Shown here piece after piece: positions 1 to 16,350 of a stretch of DNA of 64,000 nucleotides. Below the pieces are notes generated by a model, which was given only the letters and a program-made list of their open reading frames with translations, was not told the DNA's origin and did no database searches. A program made the translations under genes and the position numbers. Each line of letters opens with the position of its first letter. Within the stretch, counting starts at the first letter, position 1. The stretch comes from Aporrectodea caliginosa (Eukaryota; Annelida; Clitellata; Crassiclitellata; Lumbricidae), in the NCBI GenBank assembly GCA_020284085.1, contig JACEVL010000083.1, forward strand, positions 384,501-448,500. Reading direction: 5' to 3'.

Positions 1-24
1 AATGTTCTTATAAGCTTGAAGTCA

Positions 25-265
25 TTTATAGAGTGGTCTCTTCGGTAACGCGTTGGGTCTGAAATCCGACCATTGCGGGTTCGATCCTGCTGACGGAATC
101 TATCTAACGATTCCGGACAAGTTATTAACACATATACTGTGATACACAGGCGTTTGAAACCATTCTTTTCGATCGTGGTTTGATGTTTTCAGGTCTGGGG
201 CGCCTCTGATGAGTATTTCTTGAAGTGGCGCTGTATAAATTTACGATTACGATTACGATACAGTA
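25..265 (+). mobile_element. tRNA-derived SINE with LINE-like 3' tail
   Basis: A tRNA-like head occupies about 30-110, with a pol III B-box (GGTTCGATCC) at 79-88. The 3' part (about 195-262) carries the GCGCCTCTGA...GGCGCTGTATAAAT tail also found at the end of the LINE at 48.8 kb, then a short GATTAC repeat. The head and shared tail support a LINE-mobilised SINE rather than a tRNA gene. Confidence 0.6.
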
Positions 266-339
266 TTATCATTATTCTACACTTATTGAGCGTCACTATA
301 CAAAGACCATGCACCCATCGATGGCGTTGAGTAACTTTC

Positions 340-465
340 GGTGAACTGCATGATCAAGGACTCCATGTAGTAACCATCTCAGGGGAGTCTCGAACTTGTA
401 CTCTCTGCGCTACAAGGTGAGCGCCCGAACCTATCGGCTAACAGTGTCTCATACGCACAGCCATA
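340..465 (-). mobile_element. tRNA-derived SINE head, family with copies at 3.7 and 16.3 kb
   Basis: On the minus strand a B-box-like AGTTCGAGACTC follows an A-box-like segment. The same arrangement recurs at 3660-3775 and 16275-16350. Divergence from a folding tRNA and the repeat status argue for a SINE remnant. Confidence 0.45.
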
Positions 466-494
466 CACCTTACTGACCTTGCAGGCGTAATAAG

Positions 495-1120
495 TACACG
501 GTGGTTCAATGAAAAGTAAGCCAAACTTTGTACTTCATAATAAATACTTCTAACATGGAAGCAGTATTTAATATTTTTGTGAAGAAACTCTCAGTATAGT
601 AGGGTTTGATTATTTAATTAAAGAAGATGTTCAAATGTCCTCCTTCTGCTTGCAAGCAAGCCTGGAGGCGCTGGCGCCATTGGGCAACAGCATTGTCGAT
701 TATCCTCTTATCCAGACCATTCCACACTTCCAACATGCGTTGCTTCAGATCGTTTACATCATGGATTGCTGTCTGGTAGACTCGATCCTGAATTATCGAT
801 CCTAACATTATCCTGAATAACGCTCCACACTTTATAGTCGACAGGATTTAGATCTGGACCGTTCGGGGGTTGTAATGTTGGAGAAATGAAGTCTGGTGTC
901 TCTCTTGTTAGCATTTCGATGGTTTCTCTGGCTCTGTGGGCTGGGGCACTGTCCTGTTGAAAACAAAACAGCCTTATAGGGCTAGATTTCTGATAACAGG
1001 TAGAAGATGTGACAGCAGAATGTCGCGATAATAGGCTCCGTTAATTTTTACTCCAGGATCAATGAAGACCAAATGGGAACGACCAAGCGTTTGGCTTACT
1101 TTTTATTGAACCACCGTGTA
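495..1120 (-). mobile_element. Internally deleted mariner-like transposon
   Basis: Near-perfect 30-bp terminal inverted repeats start ACACGGTGGTTCAAT at both ends and are flanked by TA dinucleotides. The 626-bp element holds only the 3' part of a transposase on the minus strand, so it is a deletion derivative unable to move without help. Confidence 0.85.
614..1075 (-). pseudogene. Mariner-like transposase, C-terminal fragment
   Basis: The minus strand reads QQDSAPAHRARET, then PDLNPVDYKVW, then (after a frame disruption near 790) DRVYQTAIHDVNDLKQRM and QWRQRLQACLQAEGGH. These are the second and third catalytic aspartate regions and the C-terminus of Tc1/mariner transposases. About 37 residues separate the two aspartates, a DD37D-like spacing, although small indels could have altered it. 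The N-terminal DNA-binding half is missing and the frame is broken, so no active enzyme is encoded. Confidence 0.8.
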
Positions 1121-1124
1121 TAAT

Positions 1125-1884
1125 AGATAAATACGGGTGGCAGTTGCTTGTAGTTTTGCAATCATCAATATGGGATGGATTGTTAGACAGATTGTTCCGA
1201 TGAAGGCAAAGGCAATGATAGCACGCTTGCTTACATAAGTATATAAGTATACGTTAGAACGTAAGCACGTTCTTTACTTACCAACTGTTAATCGCCCTTT
1301 GGTGTACAGACATCTACTAAACACAGTTAAAAAGTATATAGCGACCTAACATCAAGTGTTTTTCGCATCAGGCTTTATAGAGACTGAACAGAAGCACGAT
1401 GTCGAGACTGAATAGACGCGACCGCGCAACAGTCTTTTACTTCTCAATTAATAGTGAAGAATGGAGGGCTGATGTGGTACAAAGGGTTAATCCACCGACG
1501 AGGTAGCATCCAAGCCTTCTGACGATGCCCGACCTGTTTTAAGTTGAATACGCCTGCCAGCGACGCATCAACAAACTACAGCGTAGCAAATGGGTAAAGA
1601 GAGTTAGCTATCGTCTAAAGAAATCTCCTCCGAAGATCGATGAGTCATTAAACTCAGCTCAAACAGAACCAGAACAATCGAACGGATGGGATTCTATGTA
1701 AACTCCCAACAGTTAATGGCGTTGGTTCTCATTTTCCGATCAGTCAAGAATATAGAGCTGGGTGTGGGCCGCTGGTTGGCGTCGTATTTGCGTTCGTGAA
1801 CTTATAGGCTTTTCTTGCACACTACCGACGAGAAAACGAACCTCAATTAACGTATTGACTAGAGAAATAGACCTTTGCGAGCAT
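1125..1884. other. Intergenic, nothing recognised
   Basis: No open frame with recognisable domains, tRNA-like element or long repeat was seen in this AT-rich stretch between the mariner remnant and the AATC microsatellite. Confidence 0.5.
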
Positions 1885-2258
<374 letters not shown>

Positions 2259-2262
2259 TTCG

Positions 2263-2448
2263 CAGGGATGGGCAAATTACTTGGAAAAATGTAATTGAAT
2301 TACAAATTACAAATTACTTTGGGTCATGAAATGTAATTTCAAATTACAAAATACATGGGAAATGTAATTGAATTACAAAATAACTGATTACAAATTGTGC
2401 AATTTCAAGTAATTTCAATTACGTAATTTCAATTACTGCCCATCCCTG
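2263..2448. mobile_element. hAT-type MITE, 186 bp, TSD AATATTCG
   Basis: The ends CAGGGATGGGCA...TGCCCATCCCTG form inverted repeats and are flanked by identical 8-bp copies of AATATTCG (2255-2262 and 2449-2456). The interior is made of ATTACAAATTAC-type motifs and is largely self-complementary. It encodes nothing. The 8-bp duplication and CAGGG ends are typical of the hAT superfamily. Confidence 0.85.
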
Positions 2449-2459
2449 AATATTCGTTT

Positions 2460-3650
2460 ATTATGAATAACCAAGTTGTCACAGACTCAATTTGTTAAAC
2501 GATCAGTCAAGAATATAGAGACAGACGGGCATGCAGACTTCGTGTTTTTCCAGCGTTAGAACTTGGCCCCTTTACTGAATGTTTGATGAGTTTGTTGTTA
2601 TTCAGATCGTAGGGCCTAATCAAGCGCTGCGTCAAATCAGAGAGGTTGTCCAAGGATACCAAGTGAAGAAGCAAATCCGGTTGCCAGAAGACCAACGTTG
2701 CCCTAGAGACACACATCATTCGTGCGCTTAAGACACAGTTCGTTGGACTGGAGAACTGGCGTCAAGAGAAATGTATGACGCCATTGCAGTTAGCTGCCTC
2801 AAAGGATTTCAATTTGAAATTGGACCACTAACTCGCTTGAATGGTTTTGGTCTTTGGTCTGTCTTACATTAATCTTGCGTCTTCTCTCATCTGGGTTAAA
2901 ATGTCACGTTTAATCTGATCCTTGTTATCTTACGTCTTATTATATCTTGGTTATCTTACGCAGGTGTTGTGATAAGGGTTTGCTGAACTTAATAGATGTT
3001 GGTTTCTGAGTGTACTAGCTCTTTCAGGGTGCATTCGAAATTTAACAAACAGTTCTGTAAACTATCGCAACATCTGTTATTCCGAATATATATACATATA
3101 CTTTCATAGATACATGTACATATTATATTGTAACTAAGCTGTCTTTGTCGTTAGTTAGGTATGCAAATGATGTGTCTTAACTTAGCCGTTAATAAATTTA
3201 TGTTTAAATTATGTGTTACGCCAGCCCTCAGGACAACAGCAAGTAGTGCAGAAAAAAGACAATGATTATCTTCATCTTTAATGACGTATATATGCCATTG
3301 TTCTTTTTCTGCAGCTGCTATAGACCTCAACAATGATTCTCTCATTCTGTGTTTTTAGAGAGCGTGTCACATGCGCCTATGTGCGTGAGCATGTCTGATA
3401 GTGTAATTTTTTCAGTCGTTCGGTAATTATCGAATGTTATTTCTGTCGGACTGGAGATGTTAGCGCCCATGCACTGGCCAGTTTACACAGCAGTCCGTGA
3501 TGTTACCTGAGCCAGCTGTCTCGTTTCTCCGTTACTGATGCTAAGCAACTAATTCTCAGGACAAGTTCAATTGCAGCTATTATATACTATGCACTTAAGT
3601 GCAACTATCTAATGACTAAACATCAAATGGCGCCGAGTAAATAATATTGT
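2460..3650. other. Intergenic, nothing recognised
   Basis: AT-rich sequence with only short unrelated open frames. No splice-bounded exon, terminal inverted repeat or RNA gene was recognised. Confidence 0.45.
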
Positions 3651-3659
3651 GAGTAAAGG

Positions 3660-3775
3660 AGTTACTCAAGTTCCATGCAGGGTTATAACCATCTTCGTGG
3701 AGGCTCGAACCCATGCTCTCCGCACAACAAGGCGAGCGCTCTTACCAATCGGTTACTTCGTCCCACACAGTTTAT
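3660..3775 (-). mobile_element. tRNA-derived SINE head
   Basis: On the minus strand an A-box-like TAACCGATTGGTAAGAGCG is followed by the B-box GGGTTCGAGCC. It is similar to the elements at 340-465 and 16275-16350. No LINE-like tail was seen. Confidence 0.5.
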
Positions 3776-3802
3776 ATATAAATAAAACTCCGCCACTGTT
3801 CA

Positions 3803-3858
3803 TCGTTTGGCAGTGCCAGCCCCAAGTCAGGATAAAAAAAGGAGGGCGACGCTAACCA
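3803..3858 (+). repeat. Short dispersed repeat (GGCAGTGCCAGCCCCAAG family)
   Basis: The core AGTGCCAG(T/C)CCCAA followed by GGA-rich GGGCGACGC recurs at 7519-7580 on the minus strand and at 15504-15556 on the plus strand. It looks like the end of an interspersed repeat of unknown class. Confidence 0.45.
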
Positions 3859-4430
3859 TTTTTCGACCATGAGTAAAATCTGGTCCACAATCTTTTAGCC
3901 AAATATGACGCTTCAAAGATAATTCCTAATTTACTTGTAGTCTCCTTTCACTGTACCCAATTGCGTTGTGTCACCTGGTCTTAAACGAATATATAATAAT
4001 AATTTTTGCTATGTAGAGTTTCGTCAAACAGTAAGTAACCAAAAAAGCCACAGGATGAGCAGAAGCCATTTGATGGCAGAGCGAGAATCATAATGAGACA
4101 AGAACGTAGTAACCAACCTTTCGTCGTTGATCGGATCATTAAACGAGGCGAATCCTGCTGCACTCCTGTGCTCAACAGGAAGTCCGAGCCAGGCACTCCG
4201 TTTCCTTGGAAATGGCTTCCCAACTCCAGAGGGTTACACAAGGCACGAACAGCCAGAACTCCAGATTGGAAACATTAATTGATTAAGTAGACAAGCGAAG
4301 GGACTGGTTAGTAAGATATAAAGAGTCAGAGGCAGTGATGGAGAGATATAGAAAGAGATGCAGTTACATATAGAGATACAGTTAGAGATAGCGGTAGAGA
4401 CAGATAGGGACAGCAAAAGAGATAGAAATG

Positions 4431-4478
<48 letters not shown>

Positions 4479-4596
4479 CAGAGAGACAGAGAGACAGAGA
4501 GACAGAGAGACAGAGAGACAGAGAGACAGAGAGACAGAGACAGAGACAGAGACAGAGACAGAGACAGAGACAGAGACAGAGAATGAGAGACAGAGC
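4431..4596. repeat. (GA)n / (GACAGA)n compound microsatellite
   Basis: GAGAGA grades into GACAGAGA and GACAGA units. Open frames here (Arg-Glu-rich) are not genes. Confidence 0.95.
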
Positions 4597-4825
4597 TACT
4601 AAGAGACTACCGCTGGCATAAGTAGGCCTACGTCATGTTTGCGTGATTCATATGCCCAGAGAGACTGACTTTCCACCGACCATTTGGAGCCGTATTATAA
4701 ACGCATCTGACTGAATGCTTATGATCTTAACGGAATGTCATAAACATTAAGACTCGTGACAGACACCAGATAATCTCTTAGTCTGTAGGCCAGATCATAT
4801 CGTGCCATTTAGGCCTACTGGACTA

Positions 4826-5005
4826 TGCAGAAGTAGCAGCAAAAGCATTGGCAAAAGCAAAAACACCAGCATAAGCAGCAAAAAAGCAGCAAAAGCAACA
4901 GCATAAGCAGCAAAAACAGCAGCAAAAGCAACCGCATAAGCAGCAAAAACAGCAGCAAAAGCAACAGCATAAGCAGCAAAAACAGCAGCAAAGCAGCAAC
5001 AAAAG
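4826..5005. repeat. Degenerate (GCAAAAGCARCA)n repeat
   Basis: Imperfect 6-12 bp units built from AGCAAAA, GCAACA and GCATAA. The minus-strand Ala/Phe/Val or Cys-rich frames are low-complexity artefacts. Confidence 0.85.
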
Positions 5006-5385
5006 CATCGGCCTCTTTTATGCCAGCGCAAGCAGTATCCTTATCATCATGTCGCCTCTCTTCCTTAATTTAACTGCAACTCTTTATCTTCTTTCGCTTC
5101 ATCACTCTCGTAGTCTAATTTATTTTTATTCTTTTCTCCTTCAACCAGTTTAAAATGACCTCCCATTGACGCCATTACTCCATCCCAAGAGCATCCTAAA
5201 TGTCGGCGAAGGCTTTATGCCGAAAGAAATGAGCGCACGGCACTACTCCGTCTCGCATCTCTGAGCAAACGGATTTCACGGTAGTCAGTCTGAGTTGCCA
5301 ACTGTCCTACGAGATAGACAAGCGAATAAGAAACGCCCTTAACACTTTAATAATAATAACTCATTTATTTATTCATTCATTACCT

Positions 5386-5440
5386 GAATTTCTATAGCGA
5401 CTTTTCAAGGGAACTACTCAGAGGCGCTCCGAACCCCAGC
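5386..5440 (-). mobile_element. LINE 3' tail fragment
   Basis: On the minus strand this reads GGAGCGCCTCTGAGTAGTTC...GTCGCTATAGAAAT, the 3' tail shared by the LINEs and SINEs of this window. No coding part remains. Confidence 0.55.
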
Positions 5441-5489
5441 GAGGCCAAATGGGGCCAAATAATCTTCGTTTATTATTTCGAACTAACAT

Positions 5490-5725
5490 ACCGCAGTATG
5501 ATTACAATTCATAGTATGAACGGATGATCACAAGTTATTACAGGAGTCGAATATAACCGTTTGGCAGCCATGCAAGGCGCCTATCATGTTGTACTGCTCA
5601 CCTTACCAACCCCATCTGGCGAATGAAAGGTTGAGTCGACCGTTGGGAGGGTTGCGGGAAGCGACCCCACGTCAATGCTGATCTTCTGCTCTTCGTGACA
5701 ATGTTACCATTACCCTAAACCCCCT
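5490..5725 (-). repeat. Dispersed repeat, inverted copy at 60.2 kb
   Basis: Its reverse complement matches 60225-60480 over about 230 bp, including GAAGAGCAGAAGATCAGCAT and GCGCCTTGCATGGCTGCC. Part of it (GCAGCCATGCAAGGCG) recurs at 21685. Class unknown. Confidence 0.65.
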
Positions 5726-5729
5726 CCCC

Positions 5730-6380
5730 AAATGACGAGAATATATACTAAAGGCGACTGGGAACCCAATGCAGCTCGCCGTTAAAGTGTTAAGCACTAA
5801 GTGCACCATTTGTGTCTACATGTAGATGTAAAATGTAAATGTTTTCTGTAGCAACCGTATGGCCTCGACCCTGCTCATTTTTTGAATGAATTGATCGGGT
5901 GAGATCCTTCACCACCGCTGCCCGTTTGAATGGGTGTCACGCTATTTAAAGTCCTCGAGATTAAAATCTCTTAAACTAAACACCATCGGGAAGGTGAACG
6001 TAATTAATCGCATAAGACTATATTGTAATAAACTGTTTAAAGGTACAGAATTAAATGCCCGTGTAACATTATTGAGCGCCTCTGGCTCGATATTATTGAA
6101 AAATCGCTGCAGAAAGTGCTCGGTATACGAACGCATGAATGAATGATATCTAAAATTATTATGTAACCAAATGTACATATCATCTAGCAACTATTTCATA
6201 GATAAGAGTATGTAATAAAATGCGTTTGAAATAAAATGTAGTAATAATGTAATAAATGCCTATTTTATCGAATGTCTATGTAATAACATGCCAACGTAAT
6301 AATGTTATCCATGTAGCCTCTGTGTAAATTTTGTGTCGTTTATAGATGACACTGTTCCCCTGTAGATTCTGATTAAATTT
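5730..6380. other. Intergenic, nothing recognised
   Basis: AT-rich with many ATGTAATAA-type motifs at 6140-6300. Two overlapping short frames near 5935-6190 show no domain and read through the same segment on opposite strands. Confidence 0.45.
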
Positions 6381-6383
6381 AGA

Positions 6384-6500
6384 TTAGGCTATTGGATAAC
6401 ACACTGGCATAGAGAGCGAGAGGTACCGAGATCGAGTACCGTAGGCGGACATGCTTTGTAGGCTGCTATTAGCGCCGTGTATTCCTGGCTGCAAGGCCGT
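6384..6500 (+). mobile_element. tRNA-derived SINE, paired copy at 22.6 kb
   Basis: About 115 bp match 22625-22748 closely (GGATAACACACTGGCATAGA; GGCGGACATGCTTTGTAGGC). The 5' part resembles a tRNA, with GGATAACAC in the A-box region and ATCGAGT in the B-box region. The 3' part ends TTAGCGCCGTGTATT. Confidence 0.6.
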
Positions 6501-6599
6501 AGCCAGGATTTTGTTTCAGAGGGTGTTTACTCGTTCTTGAACAAGGTGACAAGCAACCAAGTCAACCGTCTATATGGGTTTTGGAGGAGCGTTGTGAGC

Positions 6600-7245
6600 A
6601 CTCAAAGCATCAGTTTGCTAGGATAAACTAGGATATCCACTGCACGAAATTGCGGTTTAGAAGGATCAGCTAAGATATAATCAACGTTAAGGTTCAGTGA
6701 CGGTAGAATACATCAGTATCAGGGTTTAGTAGGCCCTAGGCCTGGCATAATGTAGGCCCTAGGCCTGGCATAATGTAGGATAACATCAACATCAACGTTC
6801 AATGAAATACCCTAGAATATCATCAACATTGGATTTACTACCAGGGTAGGAATTTGGTTCGAGATTTCTGTTCCACGTGTGCCCCCAGCCAACTTAGCTA
6901 TTATTAGTACACTGGCTGTACACTGTCGGTGGGAAGATGAAACGGCGCGGGAGAGGACTGGCCACCCACCCTCATATGCCGTGGCTAAGATAAGGAAGTC
7001 GATAAGACTTCATGCCCAGGGCTAGCTTAAGGGACTGCTCTTCTCTTCTCTAGATTTAGTAGTCTAATCATGATGCCATCAACAGTAAAGTTTAGTGGGA
7101 ATAGAATATCATTAACATTAGATTTAGTAGAAATAATCTAGGATATCAGCACCATTAGTAGAATAGGCCTACACTAGAACAACATTATACATAAGGATTT
7201 TAGGAGGATAAACTAGGATATCATCGACATCAGCATCACTGTTGT
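6600..7245. repeat. Degenerate about 40-bp tandem array, split by a SINE
   Basis: Variants of TAGGATATCATCAACATT followed by (A/G)GATTTAGTAG recur on both sides of the SINE at 6841-7055. A local duplication of GTAGGCCCTAGGCCTGGCATAAT sits near 6730-6770. No coding capacity was seen. Confidence 0.5.
6841..7055 (+). mobile_element. tRNA-derived SINE, 3' portion (copy of 19.4 kb element)
   Basis: It matches the reverse complement of 19418-19610, including AATTTGGTTCGAGATTTCT, the TACACTGGCTGTACA segment and ACTGGCCACCCACCCTCATATGCCG. The tRNA-like head present in the other copy is missing, as in 5'-truncated SINEs. Confidence 0.65.
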
Positions 7246-7518
7246 AGCCTATCAGCTGTCATTCCAATCGTATTATTTTGTTTATTTAACCTAGGTGCTT
7301 GTTCACCAGAGCGCTGTTTGGCAGCTAGTTTAATTAAAGAATCTACTTACTTACTTACTTTATAATTGTTTTCTTTTGCATAAGCCTTAACATTATTATC
7401 ATTATTATAATAGCATAATTATCTGTATCATCATTGTTGTCGTCATTGTCGTGCACTGTAGTTAGGCCTACAATTTCCTATGTTGGCTAGGCTAGGCTGT
7501 TTAACGACGCTATGTCAT

Positions 7519-7580
7519 AAAAAGCTGATTAGCATCACCCCCTCCTTTCTCTAGGCTTGGGACTGGCACTGCCAGAGTTC
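7519..7580 (-). repeat. Short dispersed repeat (AGTGCCAGTCCCAAG family)
   Basis: Minus-orientation copy of the repeat at 3803 and 15504; it reads GGCAGTGCCAGTCCCAAGCC on the minus strand. Confidence 0.45.
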
Positions 7581-7584
7581 GGGC

Positions 7585-8510
7585 AGTAGCGGAGTTAATT
7601 TCTTACGTATTGCCTCATATCTGGACATTTATATAGCGCATTTTATGCCACATGTTGTGACTCGGTTGCTCTTAGAGCACAGAATCAGACACAGTCAGCA
7701 TCGTGCAGCCAACTCAGTGACTTGAAACAGGAAGTCCTCCATTACTGCTAAGTCGCGGGCGCCCTTGCGACCTGTCCTTTCGTTTCCTTAGTGATCCATT
7801 TGCAGCTCTTAAAACTCGGCCATTTATCTTAACCACGTCCAGAGTCAGTTATGGAAATCCCCAACTTGGGTTTCTCTTATCTAGTCTAAAAATAGCCGCT
7901 CTCATCACAGCCCCAAACACCGACCCGTAAAGAGAGGAAAGAACTGCTGAAGTAGTTCTAGACGTAGTCTCAACTGCCCTCTGCCGAGAAATAAACGCAC
8001 TGAAAATATACTTCAGTTGTCCGTTGAAAGATAGTTTCACTTCCTCGATGAAAGTGATCTATTCTGGATGTCTTAGGACGGACGGATGAAGGGAAGGACA
8101 CGTAGATGAACGGACGGACGGACGATTAGCGAGTAGCATGCTGATTGAGCGATAAAGGGAAGAGATATCACCAGCTGTGTTCACACTCGCTATGGCATGC
8201 GAAGACAGCTCTGATTCTCTGCCCTCTAGCGCTCGATTCGTGCTGGCGTCCTCTTCCTTCCTCTTCCTTCCTCTTCCTTCCTCTTCCAATGATTAGTCTC
8301 CATCCATGATTTCATTGCTACAAAAAATGAACGGACATTCACTTTAGAAACTGAAAGGCGATCACAGCAAGTTCCGGTTGAACGTTTGAAAAGCGACCTG
8401 CTGTGCCAGCGAGGCAGGGCTAAGTGCAAGCCTAATGCAAGCAGATTGCATCGTGCAGAATCGCGTATTTTGAGACTTGGGTGTAGGAATGGATTATGTT
8501 CATTCATTCA
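7585..8510. other. Intergenic, nothing recognised
   Basis: It contains a short pyrimidine repeat (CCTCTTCCTT units, 8250-8287). Overlapping frames on the minus strand are serine/arginine-rich and have no recognisable domain. Confidence 0.4.
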
Positions 8511-8515
8511 TTATG

Positions 8516-8600
8516 AGAATTTATGTAGCGCCCCTTCAAGAAACCTACTCAGGAGCGCTCACAACCCACCCACGACTAAAGAAAACGACTTGAGTGACTT
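8516..8600 (-). mobile_element. LINE 3' tail fragment
   Basis: The minus strand shows GAGCGCTCCTGAGTAGGTTTCTTGAAGGGGCGCTACATAAAT in outline, the common L2/CR1-like tail. A second, more diverged tail follows at 8712-8780. Confidence 0.6.
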
Positions 8601-8836
8601 ATAAAACGGCTACGTACGCACGCAAGCATGTTTATGAGTAGGAATATGTGCATTCATGCATACCGTACATACATTCTAATCTAATATAATACAAGTTAAT
8701 ATGAACATAATTTTTGTAAAGAGCTTTTCACAGCAGAACTATTCAGAAGCGCTCTCAGCGTTGCAGGCCCGTGAAAAAAGAAAGGTCTGTAAGCAGCGAA
8801 GATATGGAGGTGAAATACCCTCCAGAATCCTACATT

Positions 8837-8992
8837 TATACATATATACATACATACATACATATATACATACATACATACATTGAATACATACATACAT
8901 ACATACATACATACATACATACATACATACATACATAAATACATACATACATACATACAGACATACATACAGACATACAGACAGACAGACAG
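8837..8992. repeat. (ACAT)n / (ACAG)n microsatellite
   Basis: ACATAC units switch to CAGA units at the 3' end. Met-Tyr-Val-Cys and Thr-Tyr-Ile-His repeat frames are artefacts. Confidence 0.95.
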
Positions 8993-8999
8993 GTCTTCC

Positions 9000-10800
9000 A
9001 ACAGCAATGTTGCTTTTCATGACAATCATAGGGCAGCAATGCATGTCTGGCTGCAGGAGACAGGCGATGACCTTGTTCCATAACCAGGCAATCTATGCTT
9101 ATGAACGTTCTGATTAAACTGGTGGTTTCATAATCAGTTTCTAAGAAAGCCTGATTGTAACCGCCGACCCTCTTGGACTCTGTGCAAAAATTCACCACTA
9201 GAAGCGGAAGTACAAGTCTCTGAGAGAGCCATATGCGAAAATGACCATGTTAAGGATATAGATTAACACCTGCTTCGATAAGAACAGCTTCGTCAAAGGC
9301 GACGCCTTGAACGCCCTAAGCACAGAGCAGAAATTAGCGTCAACGTCCCATTAAGAGCAGGCAAACCAATTATGCATCCCGTACGCTACCCTTTATAAAT
9401 TGCTTCGCTAATCTGATGAAAAAGCTGCCGGCGGCTGCGCTACGGCGCTGCTCTCACCTCAACGAGGATTCTTTAATCTACGATAAAAACATTAACGAAC
9501 AACGTCCAGCTGAATAATGCTGGTCTGATCAAACCGATTGAACGAGCGAACGAATGAACTCTAAACCGGTCGTGTTATATACATAGCCGGATAGAGAGAC
9601 GTGCAATGGCATGACGGGACAGGCACGAACAGAGTCGAACGATCGTGCTGTTGCCATAGACCCAGGCAAACGAGTCGAAGGGACCGCCGTGCAGTGTGGT
9701 TACCAATCAATTGCGACGGACGGCGAGTCGTCCGTCAGCGGCGGCGACGGCGAAGGCGGCGCTGGTAGCCACCGCCACCGTATGCGGAATTGACCCTAGA
9801 AACATCGACGCTTAGCAACGTCATTCGCATGGCATTCTTTGCATGACCGTACTGTGAACCGCGTACGCCTGAGACGGTAAGGCGTAGACCCACCCACCAC
9901 CCATCCACCCCTTGCTAGTAGGGCGAACGAATGGCCTTCAGGTGGAGCTGTAAACTGGCCTTTAATTGATTATCATATCTGACAGGATGAAGGATATTCC
10001 GGTGTTAAATGAAGGATATCGAGGTCTAGTGACAAACTGTGGTCTTCTGTGATAGCACCACAAAGTGTCTGGTTTAATAGTACAGATAAGGTGCTTTACG
10101 AACATACTACTGGTATCTGTGAACTATTTAACCAAAGTAGTGTATGGTCTTAACAAACATTAACAGACATTGCAGTGTCCAATAGAGAGAAGAATGAAGC
10201 AAACGACCTTGGTTGAAGTTCATTCCGTCTTTAATTTATGTCTTTATTTATTTAAAGCAATTTTTACGAGCAGTCATTTAATTTGAAGATGAGGAGCGAA
10301 GGCATGATAGGGGGTGAAGACAGGAAGACAGAGTCGTGCAATGAGTAAAACATTGGCCTTGGCAAGTAATTCATACCAGATAACTAATGAATAAGTCTTA
10401 CACGACTCGAAATGCGAGGGACATAATTGCTGATCTCACAGTTCCTATGAAACCAAGCCCTTGCAAAGATCTGGTATCACAAGTTTCAGAAGAATTTTAC
10501 AGCGAATTCACGACAGCCGTTCAGAGCCAATAGACTGTCGTTTGACGTTTGGACTGAAGGCATAAGAGCCGAAGCTTCACATTCCGTTGCCGCTCCTATG
10601 CAGTGTTTAAGCAAGCATGGGCATGCAGGTCGTCGAAGCAAAGAGCACTGCGATCTGTGCTCTTGAGTCTAAGTCATTGAGTGCGACTCAGTGTTGGCCA
10701 TTCAAGCCTCTTCTTATGAAGTACTCTATACTGTGTGAAGCGCCTCGCAGTAACCGATCCGTTCATGTATATGTTTATGTGTGTGTTCGACTGTGTGTAC
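9000..10800. other. Intergenic; locally GC-rich at 9.56-9.8 kb
   Basis: No exon was recognised. The segment 9590-9800 is unusually GC- and CpG-rich for the window (GGCGGCGACGGCGAAGGCGG) and has a short open frame without a domain. It could be a CpG-rich regulatory patch, but nothing else supports that. Confidence 0.35.
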
Positions 10801-11028
10801 GTATGCACATATACATATACAGGTGCACATACATACATATACATATACATATACATACATACATAGTTACATACATATACACATACATAGCATACATAAG
10901 CATACATACATACATACATACATATATACATACATACATGCAATTAAGTACATACATACATACATACATACATACATACATACATACATACATACATACA
11001 TACATACATACATACATACATACATACA

Positions 11029-11059
<31 letters not shown>

Positions 11060-11076
11060 TTATACATGCATACATA
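10801..11076. repeat. (ACAT)n microsatellite, about 275 bp
   Basis: Imperfect at the 5' end, with ACATAT variants, and nearly pure ACAT from 10950 to 11055. The long open frames through it are artefacts. Confidence 0.96.
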
Positions 11077-11079
11077 CCT

Positions 11080-12794
<1,715 letters not shown>

Positions 12795-12805
12795 TATATA
12801 TATTA

Positions 12806-15429
<2,624 letters not shown>

Positions 15430-15503
15430 GCTGCTTTCAGATATCTGGTTTATGTTAAAGAGGCGCGCCTCTGCGATTGTCATCCTAACTCTGTCACTAC
15501 CCT

Positions 15504-15556
15504 AAATGTGGTAGTGCCAGTCCCAAACCTGGTGAAAGGAGAAGGGCAACGCAAAA
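15504..15556 (+). repeat. Short dispersed repeat (AGTGCCAGTCCCAAA family)
   Basis: Third copy of the repeat seen at 3803 and 7519, followed as at 3803 by an AGGAGAAGGGCAACGC-like segment. Confidence 0.45.
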
Positions 15557-15559
15557 CTC

Positions 15560-16270
15560 ATTTGTTATAACACAGTGTCGTTAAACAGCAACTAACCATC
15601 CAACACTATCATCCACGAGGCTTAAGATAAAGGTACACACACTCATGAAGACGACGTCTTCGTGACGGTAGTTTCTTGTAGCCTATAGGATGGCTATCAT
15701 TTAATTACAATAATTGAACAATAGAATCTAAACACGATAGAAACGCATAAACAACACTGAAACGCTTCTTGTGATGGGATACTGCTTTCTAATTCTAAAA
15801 GAATTATTGCAAAAAATCAATCATTCAGTTTTTTTTGCAAATAAAATGTCAATGGATTGGTCAAATTTGGGGCCAATCCCGTCTCTCACGGTGTTTTGAT
15901 CAACGGAGAGAGTTTAGCACGGTGATTGTTACGCACCTGGCGACTAAACTAGCACTCAGAACAAAATTCTCGAATGGCCTTACAAGGTAACTCTGGCTCT
16001 TGTTCAATGCGAGACTTTGTGATAGCATCAAAAATACTGCCTGACTTTGATGACGAGCAGAATTATTCACTTATCATGTTGCACGAGATCATAACTAACA
16101 AGTTTGAAACGCTAACCATAAAAGTGCAAATATACAGGCCTTCACTTGTTTCTCCAGTCGTGTGTCTATTTGATAGGCCTATTGCCCTCCTTCCAAAGAT
16201 CAGAATTGCACACACGACACAGCATCGCGCTGATAAACTGTTCCTGATGGACTTATTCCAGATCCTACAT
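15560..16270. other. Intergenic, nothing recognised
   Basis: One open frame (15974-16369, plus) runs into the SINE-derived sequence at 16275 and has no recognisable domain, so it is not called as a gene. Confidence 0.4.
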
Positions 16271-16274
16271 AGGC

Positions 16275-16350
16275 CTAGTAACCACCTCGATTGGGGTCCT
16301 TCGAACCCGTACTCTTGGCGTAACAAGCCGCGCTATATATGCCAATCGGC
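16275..16350 (-). mobile_element. tRNA-derived SINE head
   Basis: The minus strand has GCCGATTGGCATATA, then GGGTTCGAAGGACC. Layout and sequence agree with the copies at 340 and 3660. Confidence 0.45.

Noticed and set aside
4823..5031. Ala/Phe/Val-rich and Cys-rich frames on the minus strand
   Set aside because: They come from a degenerate AGCAAAA/GCAACA repeat. Overlapping frames encode equally simple peptides.
5700..5730. Telomere-like TTACCCTAAACCCC
   Set aside because: A single short match, not an array.
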